The notes beneath the pieces are model-generated. The model was given only the letters and a program-made list of their open reading frames with translations, did no database searches and had not been told where the DNA came from. Shown piece by piece: positions 1 to 10,965 of a stretch of DNA of 64,000 bases; position 1 is the stretch's first letter, and each line of letters opens with the position of its first letter. This DNA is from Arctopsyche grandis (taxonomy: Eukaryota > Arthropoda > Insecta > Trichoptera > Hydropsychidae). Location: positions 8,902,501-8,966,500 of the forward strand of contig NC_135367.1 in assembly GCF_051622035.1 (NCBI RefSeq), given 5' to 3'. The position numbers were made by a program, and so were the translations under genes.

Positions 1-64
1 ATAAGGAGAACATATGTATATTGGTAATGAAAAAACAATCATGATTCATGACTTTAAATTTCGT

Positions 65-1019
65 GCATATAATGGTGCGTACGCACCAAGCCAACGAACG
101 GCCCACAGGCCAACTTTAAAAACCAGTAGCGTACAAAATATCGAAATAAAAATTAAATTTAAAAATTGAAATTAAATATCAAAATTAAAACTATTATTAT
201 TATATTAAAATTAAATTCAAGTATCAAAATAAAATTATAATCATTATATTAAAATTAAAATTAAATATTGAAAGTTAAAACAGAACATGCACAATTTAAA
301 TAAATTTTCGAGGTTGACCTAAAATTAGATCATCAACAATCACATACAGGTAATCCTCGACTTTTGTTTGTCGAAGATGTTTTGACTTACGAAGATACGC
401 ACTAAGATCGAAAAAAAAATCAAAGAATTATTATTTTTACTTCCCCGTAATGCGCAGTTACTGAGAATATATCATGTATTAGTATGGGTGATCCAACGAT
501 TTTTGCTAACCCGGGGTGTTGTCGGTCACATCAAACGGATTTTTTTATTCTTCAATTGTTTCTCTCGTCGAAATAAATCAAGTAATTAAATCATTTCAGA
601 GGTAAAATTTATCGGATAATGTGTGATTATTAATTTTATTTCGACGAAAGAATAAAAACCCTTTGACAAATCACCGACATCCGACACCGCGTTTTTTTAT
701 GAATTGTTTTTTTTTTATCGATCATCCAAGTGGAAATACAGTAACATCTCGTGACGACTTTAACAATATTTTTTTTCGCTCGTACGCAGAGAAATTATAA
801 TATTTCTCTGGTTTTAAATGCGCTATCGTCGTAATTCAAAACATTGTTGTAATTCAAAACATCAACGATGATCTAATTTTAGCTCAATCTCGCTCTTTAG
901 CTTGATTTTGATAATTAATTTCAACTTTAAAATTTAATTTTTATTTCGATATTTTGTACGCTACTGCTGGTTAAAAAGTTGGCCCAAAATCGTCGTTGGT
1001 TTAGTCCATAAGCACCATA
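65..1019. mobile_element. Foldback element with long inverted arms
   Basis: The two ends are reverse complements of each other over roughly 66-330 and 865-1018. Reading inward, the left end begins ATGGTGCGTACGCACC and the right end, on the other strand, ATGGTGCTTATGGACT. Both arms then carry GTAGCGTACAAAATATCG followed by a very AT-rich stretch. A second, inner inverted pair (about 475-560 and 650-730) shares a TTTCGACGAAA-type segment. TA-rich sequence abuts both ends, so a TA duplication is possible but not provable. There is no coding sequence; it is probably a non-autonomous DNA element. Confidence 0.6.
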
Positions 1020-1045
1020 ATATAAAGTGCAAATATAAAATGCAA

Positions 1046-1240
1046 ATTTGAACTGATCTAGTATGACTGAGGTAATATGTACATGCTGTCGCATTCACCC
1101 CCCCCCCCCACGCTCGATCCACGATGACCAATTTCATTTCGTTTCAGTTTCGCATTGCATTTTGGTTAAGAAATTTGAAGTTTGGTTAAGAAATTTTGTC
1201 CACGGAAGAAGACTTTTGGCTTTAAATTAAATCTAAATAT
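1046..1240 (+). repeat. Dispersed repeat, family X fragment
   Basis: The stretch GTACATGCTGTCGCATTC, a run of C, then CGATCC-CGATGACCAAT and TTTCGTTTCAGTTTCGCATT recurs at about 51187-51420 (opposite strand) and 60240-60500. Here the copy is 5' to a diverged tail. No open frame or terminal structure is recognisable, so the class is unknown. Confidence 0.55.
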
Positions 1241-1798
1241 GAAGTTATTTTTCCATTAATTTCCTGCATGTACGTATTACATACACAAATATGTACGTGC
1301 TTCAAAAAAATTCGAATTAAAGGAGTCCTTTGTCGGCGGTTCAAACCCGAAGATAAATAGAGTTTCAGCTATGTAGAAATTTAAACTGGCTCGTGTTAGT
1401 TTACACGAAGACATCGTTAAAATGCTTCAGAGCTGCTGGGAATATAAACAATAAAATTAGACCGTTTGATATATGGGTATAAACGTCGACATTTCAGATG
1501 GCACGTGTGTCCCAATCTAAGTCAAAATAAAGCATGTTTCCAAAATTTTTGAGTGCTCCTAATCTGATGAAGGCACCGAAAAAAGTTAATCCCTCCACAC
1601 TACAAACACGCTTTCGGGACTTACGCATAGTTTGGGGGCTAAAATTGATGGGTTAATTTGGTCTTTGGCGTTTCAGTTGTCGTTCTAAATTTATCTAATC
1701 TCCAAAACTGTCAATTTTATTTTTATTGCACTGCATTCTTTCATTGTTGACGAAAATAGTCTTTAACTAGACACATTTACAGTACTTTTCCTCACCCC

Positions 1799-2400
1799 TT
1801 ATCCACAATTGGGTCGCAGTCTTACATTTTATCAGATTTATGGAGGCGAAAGGAATTAAATGACGATAACACGCTGATCAATATGACGGGCGGGAAGGAA
1901 GTAAAGTAACAGCCACCAACATGGTGGAATTGGTCCCAACTCACAGAATGGCGACCCAAACTCCCCTACAGATTCTTCAAGAACTCTCTTCTGCTGAATT
2001 TGGAACGTGCTCACATTAATTGAGTTCATCAACATATTTCTCTCAACATCTTCAGGCATTATGAGACGTACCCCAGAAGCTTTATTGAAATCCGTTACAT
2101 ATCCACAATTGGGTCGCAGTCTTAACATTTTATCAGATTTATGGAGACGAAAGGAATTAAATGAAGATAACACGCTGATCAATATGACGGGTGGGAAGGA
2201 AGTAAAGTAACAGCCACATACATGGTCGAATTGGTCCCAACTCACAGAATGGCGACCCAAACTCCAATACAGATTCTTCAAGAACTCTCTACAGATTCTT
2301 CAAGTGCTTCCATTAATTGAGTTCATCAACATATTTCTCTCAACATCTTCAGATATTCTGAGACGTACCCCAGAAGCTTTATTGGAATCCGTTAAATATC
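1799..2400 (+). repeat. Tandem duplication, two ~300-bp units
   Basis: Two adjacent copies of about 300 bp, 1799-2099 and 2100-2400. Each starts near TATCCACAATTGGGTCGC and holds CAGAATGGCGACCCAAACTC and a CATTAATTGAGTTCATCAAC segment. Copies differ by a few percent. Short open frames run through them, including one with the peptide MRRTPEALLKSV, but each is under 70 residues and matches no family I know. It may be a decayed transposon or duplicated gene fragment. Confidence 0.6.
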
Positions 2401-2913
2401 TGAATGCAAAATTGATGTACATAGCTCACGTTTGTTCTCTGAGCTCCTCTTTATTGATAATATTTAAATCAACTGTACAATTCGTTAATAGACCGTAACG
2501 AGTTAACAAAAATATTCAATTACAAGATTGACGTTGATCGATGGTCACTTTTAAGGTGGGGCACACTGTGAAAGGTTAGACTTTGAATCCTTGAACTCGA
2601 AACAAGTTCGAGCCTGCTCATACCAATCAAAAATTCAACAATGGGGTCCGTCCATTAAAACTTGTGGACTATCATCATCATCATAATGCCGTACCGTTTT
2701 CGTCGTCACAGTCGATGGTCCCGAAGACTTCCACTATCGTCATGCTCGGTGGGCACAGACATGGGGGTGCACGTGCCAAATGAGCAAGGTATGTTTGTGA
2801 TTTATGGACCTTCACATAAGAATACAAATATTTCTACAAAATTAAGGAAAATGAACTAATCCCACATATTCTAATTGGATAAATGTGCATATGTTACAGT
2901 GAAAGTATATTTT
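2401..2913. other. No recognisable feature
   Basis: AT-rich sequence without a credible coding frame. Around 2580-2610 a short stretch with AACTCGAAACAAGTTCGAG could be a worn SINE head, but it is too degraded to call. Confidence 0.4.
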
Positions 2914-3545
2914 TAGGTCATTTATATTCGCATACAATTCAACTAGTAAATTATATCTTTCAAATAAAATGCAAATACACTTTCAACAATGTGCGCCAGT
3001 TGTAATGGAACAGTTTAGTTTGGATAGCTCCGATGTTTTTACGAATGCCTTAAAATTCAATCAGACTTTTAGTATTATTGCAAGTTCTATGTACATATAC
3101 ATACATACCTACATATCGAATATACACAGTCGGAGTGTGTTTTCAGCTGTAATATATTTTAACTGGTATTTTAGGTCATTTATATTCGAATACAATTCAA
3201 CTAGTAAAGTATATACATATATCTCTACAAGCGCAAATACACTTTCAACAATGTGCGCCAGTTGTAATGGAACAGTTTATTTTTGATAGTTCTGATGTTT
3301 TTACAAATGCATTAAAATTCAATAATGCGTTAATATTTGCTAGATATTACGCATAAATGTAACGAGTGTCGTATTACGATAATGCTAAGAATGTGTTCAA
3401 AACAAAAATGTGACTTTCCAACTCAATTTACTAGTCGAGTGAAGTTTTCACGAAAATATAACCTGGTATCAACTTATAGTTGAAGTGTATTTTGCCATAT
3501 GAATCAACTCACGTGGGTTAGACGGAATATATTACCACTGAAAAT
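2914..3545 (+). repeat. Duplicated AT-rich repeat (AACTAGT family)
   Basis: About 150 bp at 2914-3063 is repeated at 3171-3322; both copies share AATACACTTTCAACAATG and TGCGCCAGTTGTAATGG. Sequences of the type AGTTGAAGTGTATTTTCAG and TTGTAATATATTTT lie at 3120-3170 and 3475-3545, resume after the hAT element at 4812-4920, and recur at 56040-56345. The hAT element therefore interrupts a copy of this older repeat. Confidence 0.5.
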
Positions 3546-4811
3546 CAGTGGCGGACTGGCCATACAAGCGAACATGCCCGATGGCATGTGGGCCCCACTG
3601 TCTGTTAGAAAATATGGGCCCTCAGTAAAATTAAATAACTTTTTATCTATTTCACGTGTGTAAAAATTTATAGGATATTGCACTTTGGGACCTAAAGTTT
3701 GGGTATTTCAACAAAACAAATATCTTACGATATACAAAAACAACTAATACCTGCTTTAACAGCCCAAAGATTGGTTAACTTTTTGTATTAGGCTCGAAAT
3801 GTAAGTTTCAACATTTCAACGTGGGCCCTTTTGCCGGGCCCATTTCCAACGTCAATATTATGTATATACCAATACCTATGTTACAACTACCTACTGAAAT
3901 AAAAATGGTAATAAACAAATTTCCGTGAATAATATAAACTGAATTGCTTAAAACAATTTTGATAGGACGATTCATCATCAACCAGCTATTTAAATTTACT
4001 TCATACTTTCAAAATAACATTTGATTATACTTCGACGATATAGTAAGATTTAAATATACAATTGTAAACAGTTTCCGAATATAAAATCTAATCCTAATCT
4101 AGACACATCCATGTATATAGAAATATAGGATAGGGGCCCCCTTCCCAAAATCCAGATTTTCGCATGATCACAAAACTTTATCTATTGTTATTACGTACAT
4201 ATGTATGTATGTATGTACATAGATAAAGTGAAAAGACAGTCGGTAGAAATTAAGTTAATTGATAGTTTTTTAGTGACTCAGTTTGATGGTCGATTTTTGT
4301 TGACCATGTGAAGATTTTTAGAAAAAAATTTTCGCCTGCGGCGCTTTTTTCGATTTTTACATAATATTTTTTTATAATTAATTTTTCAAATATAAGCTTA
4401 TTTTTTTCATATTTTATAACTCAATAAGGTGTATTCAAAGAATATTTTCCATTTTTATTCCGATATAAAAAGATTTTTTGAAAAAAAATTCAATTTGACC
4501 AATCTTTGCCAGCCCAAGAAAAAGCTGAAATGACGTCCCTGATTCTTTTATGATGCATTCTATTTACCTAGGACAAGGGTTACAACGAAATATACAATGT
4601 AATTTATGGATCTATTTTGCTTTTGCCATTTTTCTTTTACCTAAATTTGTTTATTCCCATTTTTGAAAAAAAAAATTTTTTCCCTTGATTTTTAGCGTGA
4701 TGGAAAGAAGAAAATTTTGTTATATGGGGGGGGGGGGGGCAAATTTTTTTAACCCTGGGGGGCCCCCTTTGACTCCTGGCATGCACTGATTCCAGTCCCA
4801 GTCCGCCACTG
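3546..4811. mobile_element. Non-autonomous hAT-type DNA transposon
   Basis: The element starts CAGTGGCGGACTGG and ends CCAGTCCGCCACTG, a perfect 14-bp terminal inverted repeat. The 8 bases on each side are identical, CTGAAAAT at 3538-3545 and at 4812-4819, the target duplication size of hAT transposons. The interior (1.27 kb) is AT-rich, has a poly-G run near 4726 and carries no transposase frame, so it must rely on an enzyme coded elsewhere. A short segment at about 4150-4195 (TTTTCGCATGATCACAAAAC) is shared with repeats at 46.7 and 47.5 kb. Confidence 0.85.
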
Positions 4812-4819
4812 CTGAAAAT

Positions 4820-5600
4820 ACACATCAACTATAACGGTAGGGTGTACCAGGTTAGATGGAATATATTCCAACTAGACAAAATATATTACAACTGAAAGAT
4901 ACACTTCAACTGTAACAAAGACATTGAATGGATTGTATAATCTTATTATATATAGGTATGTAAGTATACCAAATCCAAAACAAATATGATCCAACCTAAA
5001 TATGTATTCTAGGTTCAAAATAATCAATTCCCACCACTCCAGAAGGTATATGGGAAACTACTACATATAAAAACCTTTATCAAGATAAATTTTTGATTTG
5101 TTTAAGTCTGCTCGGAATCGAGTAGGCATTAAAAATATCGAATCTATTATAAGGGGGACGATCAGGTGTTGGTAATGGGTGGTGATGGATCCTGCAGGAT
5201 CTACGCTCCAGTGAAGAAGCGATACGGCCTGCCGACCAAGCAACCAGTCTTCACAATAATATTATAACACTATTATCATTACTCTTGTGCAATGAATTAT
5301 TCATGAGCTAATTTTACTTTGTACTGCACTGCCATATGTTAACAAAAAAAAAACAATTTTCCTTTTATATGCATAACAAAAAAAATTCCTTTTATATGCA
5401 CGCCGTAGCGAAATATCAACCTATAATTATTATAATATAAAGAAAAATAATAAAACACATGGTTCGGAGTGAAAACAAAAATATATTCAGATATCATCTT
5501 ACAGTGTTTGTTTTATGAAAAATACATCAAATTATGAAATTTTAATCTGTTTTTAAAATAAATACATATTATATATACAAATATGTTAAAGTCCAAGAGT
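4820..5600. other. AT-rich intergenic sequence
   Basis: The first 100 bp continue the AACTAGT-type repeat interrupted by the hAT element. A stretch at 5155-5240 containing GGATCCTGCAGGATC is a short palindrome. No coding frame with family features was found. Confidence 0.35.
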
Positions 5601-5611
5601 ACATTTCGATC

Positions 5612-5920
5612 GTTCACGAACATACTAGTCGGTTCATACATGGACCAATCTGACCAGTTGTGGTGTAAACAAACAACAAATTGATAAACGAACTACATAG
5701 TTAGTTCATGCACAAACTATTAGGCATAATTTAAACTATTCTCAATCGTTTGTCCTATCCTCTAAGTATGCATGCTTACTTTGGGTTTCTATATTAAAAA
5801 ATAGCGGAAACAGGAATTATAGCAATGTGGTGAGTCTATTAGAAAATAGATTTTGACTGTTAGCACTTTAACTAAAACCAATAGTTAGTGTAGAACCAAC
5901 TAGTATGTTCATGAACGAAT
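5612..5920. mobile_element. Short inverted-repeat element (MITE-like)
   Basis: The left end reads GTTCACGAACATACTAGTCG and the right end, read on the other strand, GTTCATGAACATACTAGTTG, giving imperfect ~25-bp terminal repeats around 300 bp with no coding sequence. The target duplication is unclear, so the superfamily is not assigned. Confidence 0.45.
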
Positions 5921-6842
5921 TGTAGTTAAAACTTCGACTGTAACATGTGTATATGCTATTTAACGAGCTTATTATACATTTGGCAGCTATTTAATCGGTA
6001 TCTGGCGGTTATCAGTCATATACTGGTCTTTGGAATGCCCGGAGAGTTCCTCCATTATGAGATGAATTCGTTAAAACACCACTACTGGTTTATCAGCTCA
6101 ATGAGGATATAAGAAGATAGGTTTCATGCTGTGGTAAAACGGTTTATATCTGTGAAAATCAATAAAAATAGGAGGTGTTTTGTAGAACAACGTAGTGTAG
6201 AGAAGTTTGTTATAGGGAATACTATCATTGTTTATGTAAAGCGCCAGATATCGGTTATGAATTCGCCAAATGTAGCAACTTTGTCTGTGAAAACGCATTT
6301 TATATTATACTATCAATATAATATCAACATTAAAATAAATAATAATAAAACAATTCTTTATCCATTTTATACTTCGAATAAAGTATAAATGTCAAATGAT
6401 ATATTTCATCGTAAGCATATTAAATACATGAACACACTCTATAAGTCTATACGGTGTAAACAAAACTCAATCACAGTTCAATAAACTTTCAAATTCAAGT
6501 AAACAAAGTTCAAAATGAGACGAATTGTTTAGTTGATGGTTTTATTGTCTTTTTTCTGGTAGGAAATTAAGTGAATGGCTTCTTTTGGGTAAAGAGTGTT
6601 TGTGTGTATTAAAATTCAGTAAATTCGTTGAACAAAAATATAATAGATAATTATGTATTTATAAAATTAAATGATAGCATTCGAAGCCTCCTCTCGCTCA
6701 GCAACCAATCGACTTTCAAATAACTCACTTTCGAGTGATGCATTCTTCCAAATAGTGTTTAATTTTGAAAATTGGATGAATAGTGCATATATTTCATCAA
6801 AAGGATAAAGTCATTCGACCACTGTGAAGTCACGGAAGTTTA
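5921..6842. other. Intergenic, no gene seen
   Basis: AT-rich sequence holding only short chance frames. It lies downstream of the RWD-domain gene and would hold that gene's 3' flank. Confidence 0.4.
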
Positions 6843-7872
<1,030 letters not shown>

Positions 7873-8659
7873 CTCTGAAAAATAATGTTCTACTGTAAGA
7901 ATTTGTATGGTGTTTGTAATTTATTTATTTCAAAGATGTTGAGGTTATGTTGCGGTGTAGTTGAAATAAATCAAAGTAATCTGTTTGCTACTAAAACCGA
8001 CACACACAACGGGTCTTTTGAAAGCTTTGCGACTAACAATTTAATGGTTTTATTTAATTTCAGATGTCTATACAGACGACAAGGAAACTAACCAAATGTA
8101 AGTAAATACATTACAATAAAATTGATGTGTTTTATACTAAATTTGCTAGAGGAGAATGAAGAATATTGACTTACCGGTATAATTATAAATTTATTTGCAG
8201 ATATATAATATAATTTATTCGTGTGCAACAGCATGTAGTAGTCAGCTGACAGCCAACGTTGACATATGCTATATCTTTCTTTTTTTAATACTTTGACCGT
8301 AACACACTCTTATTTGACCATATACATGCGATTTTCATTAGCTTTTAAAAATATGTTTTCAGCATAGATATAGAGAATCTATGGTTTTCAGTAAATTAAT
8401 GCCATGGTAAATTATTGGTTATTTTTTATTGTAAAAAAATCATCTATTTAAAATATTATTACATTCAATATTAGCTTTGAACAAAAACTTGCCTTGAGTC
8501 AATAAACTGTACAAATTTGCCCATGGATTGTTACATTTGCTAATCAAATTCTGTTATTTTTACTTTATACCAGGAAGGCCTAAAAGGAAACCCCAATGTG
8601 CCTTCCTGGCCAGAAACATTGTACATTTGATAAAAATATTATTAGTATTGTTGGGTTTG
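7873..8659. other. Upstream flank of Rwdd4 with a SINE tail
   Basis: At 8062-8098 on the plus strand a TTTAATTTCAG acceptor, an ATG, eleven codons and a GTAAGT donor form something exon-like, but the next acceptor leads to a stop at once, so I do not call a gene. About 8568-8632 is the 3' tail of the SINE family seen elsewhere (minus orientation, CCAGGAAGGC and GGCCTTCCTGG forming a stem). Confidence 0.35.
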
Positions 8660-8703
8660 GTGCATCCGCTCTAAAATCGCCAGATTAACAGAACGGCAGC
8701 TTA

Positions 8704-9517
8704 AAGGTCTGTTCATACCTAGTCAGCACGTACCGACTTCAGCAGGTATCCGGCCGTACGAAAAGTATTATTTGGTACATTTTATATGGGAATATTCATA
8801 CCGTCACGTTTACGCCACGGCAGGGTTACAGCAGTACCCGAAATTTCCTGTTCATACCTTACAGCAACATCCGTCAACGTATCGTATCCGTTTTTTTGGC
8901 CATCGTGGAAATATACACGCGAATTACGTGCCATGAGTCTGCCGCTTTGCTGTTTTGGACCAATTATCGATAGTGACAGTTGACAGCAGTTCAATCTTTC
9001 GACATGGTTTTGGCGCAAATATTTAAAAAATATTTAAAAACTTTTTAATTTTTTTACGGAAATATTTAAAAAAAAAAATTTCCATCATCCACAAGCTCCT
9101 TATACAGTGTCCAAAACTCTCCTTCGGTTTTTCTATTTTTTAACATGGGATGCACATCAAAACGCCTCTGTGCTTTTTTATTGCCTTCTTGAGCGTCTTC
9201 TTCCAACAACAGCGCGATTATACATAATTTTTCGTTCGATAAACGTCGAAACATTTTTGCTGACTTGTATTCTGACGCGTAGCTACGAATGCACGTGTAT
9301 GCATTCATATTGCAAGTACTCGACGATACGACGTAAGCAATATTGCGCCGTATCGTCATGGCCTCTAATATATAAGTAAGCCAATTTTGCCTTGCACTCG
9401 GCCAAATTGCTGTAAACGTGACGTGACCGCGACGTGTAGGTAGATATGAATAGAAATGTAACAAAATGACATATTTGAAACGGAGTCGTGCAGTGCTGTT
9501 AAGTATGAACAGACCTT
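8704..9517 (-). mobile_element. Deleted PIF/Harbinger-type transposon
   Basis: The ends are inverted repeats: AAGGTCTGTTCATACCTAG at the left and, on the other strand, AAGGTCTGTTCATACTTAA at the right. The flanks read TTA on the left and TTTAA on the right, fitting the 3-bp TTA/TAA targets of Harbinger elements. At about 0.8 kb it is far shorter than a full element and keeps only the start of a transposase (see 9066-9254). It lies inside the left arm of a foldback element, whose right arm shows the uninterrupted sequence GCTTTAAATGCAATTCTC. Confidence 0.75.
9066..9254 (-). pseudogene. Harbinger transposase (HARBI1-like) N-terminal fragment
   Basis: The 62-residue frame starts MFRRLSNEKLCIIALLLEED and contains RRFDVHPMLKNRKTEGEFW and LYKELVDDG. 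From memory this pattern (V-HP-N--R---GEF--L---L--D) is the N-terminal region of HARBI1-like transposases of insect Harbinger elements, ahead of the catalytic DDE nuclease. The frame ends in a T-run-derived FFF and a stop, and no DDE domain follows, so it cannot be active. It matches the terminal repeats of the surrounding element. Confidence 0.7.
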
Positions 9518-9856
9518 TAAACGTAATTCTCGTTTTCTCGAATGATAGATTGCACATCAGATGACGAGTAACCTTTCGATGTGCACAGATGCAATTATTA
9601 AAATTGAGTTGGATCTTTCTGGCGAGTTTAATAAGGCAAGATTCGGAACTTATCGAATCTTGCCTTATTAAACTCGCCTGAAATATCCAACTCAATTTTA
9701 ATAATTACCATTTTAATAATTGCATCTGTGCACGTCGAAAGGTTACCCGTCATCTGATGTGCAATATATCATTCGAGAAGATGAGAATTGCATTTAAAGC
9801 AGCCGTCCGTTAATCTGTCGTTCAATTTGTCTGGCGATTTTAGAGCGGATCCGTAT

Positions 9857-10284
9857 TGTTGCGTAGGGGTGGGTGGAGGATCCAAGTAAAAGGCCAAAGT
9901 CGTGTCACAGCATTTATTGGTGATTAAGGAGATACACGCACTGGCAGTGCTCCGTCCAGGGTGTCTTGATATCACCTAAGTACCGCCTTATAAGGGGCAG
10001 GTCTCTCAGGACATCTTCGACGTCTGATTTGTTTACCTATTGTTATGGTCACGTACTCGGATATGAATTCCCACGATATTCGGTCCCACGGTACCACGAT
10101 ATCGGTCACTTCTGAGAAGGGACCAATAACGGCCAACTCGGCAGCCATTGTTTAGCCTACATGCACTTATTAATCCTTGAAAGCAATTATAACGGTCGCA
10201 CAGTGTCAGGGATGCGCCTCGGCTTAATCTGATTGCACTTAACCGGCGGTTCTTTACTAACATCTTATTTTAGTATACGTAACA
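9857..10284 (-). mobile_element. Solo LTR, family 1 copy A
   Basis: The repeat runs from TGTTGCGTAGGGG to TACGTAACA, so it begins TG and ends CA, and GTAT flanks both sides (9853-9856 and 10285-10288) as a 4-bp target duplication. It matches the units at 17380, 50307 and 60501. In sense orientation (minus here) it holds a CCTTATAAGG box and an AATAAATGCTGTG poly(A) signal, the order expected of an LTR. There is no internal gag-pol sequence, so it is a solo LTR left by recombination. Confidence 0.85.
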
Positions 10285-10469
10285 GTATTATGAGGGTAGG
10301 GCGAATGAGACGACTAGCTTGTTAATGCACACAAGTGTTTATTCTGGCAGCCAAGGAAGAAGTGATATAGCAACTTTTGAACGCGGCCGAGTTGGTCCCA
10401 ACTCGCAGGATGGTGACCGAAACTCGACCGTGTATTATACAAAGTACATAAATACAAATCAATTAATAT

Positions 10470-10830
10470 CCACAGAGACATCTATGGTCAAATTTGTAAA
10501 TTTGCAGCATCTTAAATAATTCAGCAAAATTCAGTAAATATGTACATATCAATGTCCAAAGAGACATTTAAAGTCAAATTTGTAAATCTGCAGCATTCAA
10601 TTCAATTTGAGATTGCTGAAAGCTCGAGATTTTGCGTGAAAATGGTTAATGGTTAATGCCAATTTGTTGGAACCATATCAATAAAAATCAGATAAATTGG
10701 CAAACTCTGATAGGAAACGATCGACCTGGAGTCATAAATCCAAGGTCTGGCCAGCAGAAACCAGTGAGATTTGAACCCGTGACCACTCTGTTCAAAGCAT
10801 TATATACTAACCACTAGTCTATTCTGCTAT
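10470..10830 (-). mobile_element. tRNA-derived SINE copy
   Basis: Read on the minus strand, the head has an A-box-like TAGTGGTTAGTATATAATG and a B-box GGGTTCAAATC, with TGGCCAGACCTTGGATT and ACTCCAGGTCGATCG following. Then comes the family body TTGCCAATTTATCTGATT, with its GGTTCCAACAAATTGGC partner, and a worn 3' part. It lies 3' of the ionotropic receptor gene. It is not a tRNA gene: no acceptor or anticodon stem closes. Confidence 0.7.
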
Positions 10831-10965
10831 TCTATTTTTATAGTCTACATACATAGATGCAGTATACAAATAGTACTAATAAAAGTTTGAAAATAAGTGA
10901 TGTATGAATTAAATTTAAGATTATGGAGGATAAATTTCAATTGGTCTTGATCCCATTGTGAATTT

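Larger units (their letters stand above)
8660..9856. mobile_element. Foldback element hosting a Harbinger insertion
   Basis: With the Harbinger element (8704-9517) removed, 8660-9655 and 9656-9856 form two ~190-bp arms that are near reverse complements. Matching parts include CCGCTCTAAAATCGCCAGA at the outer end, TTGCACATCAGATGACG in the middle and GAGTTTAATAAGGCAAGATT near the centre (about 9651). The right outer end is abutted by a solo LTR at 9857. No coding sequence belongs to the foldback itself. RNA from it would form a long hairpin. Confidence 0.7.

Noticed and set aside
8062-8098. Small exon-like ATG block with good splice sites
   Set aside because: The next acceptor leads to an immediate stop and no continuing exon chain was found.
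9095-9695. 209-residue minus-strand frame crossing the Harbinger and foldback
   Set aside because: Only the last 62 residues (from 9254) are transposase-like; the rest reads through the element end and a palindrome.
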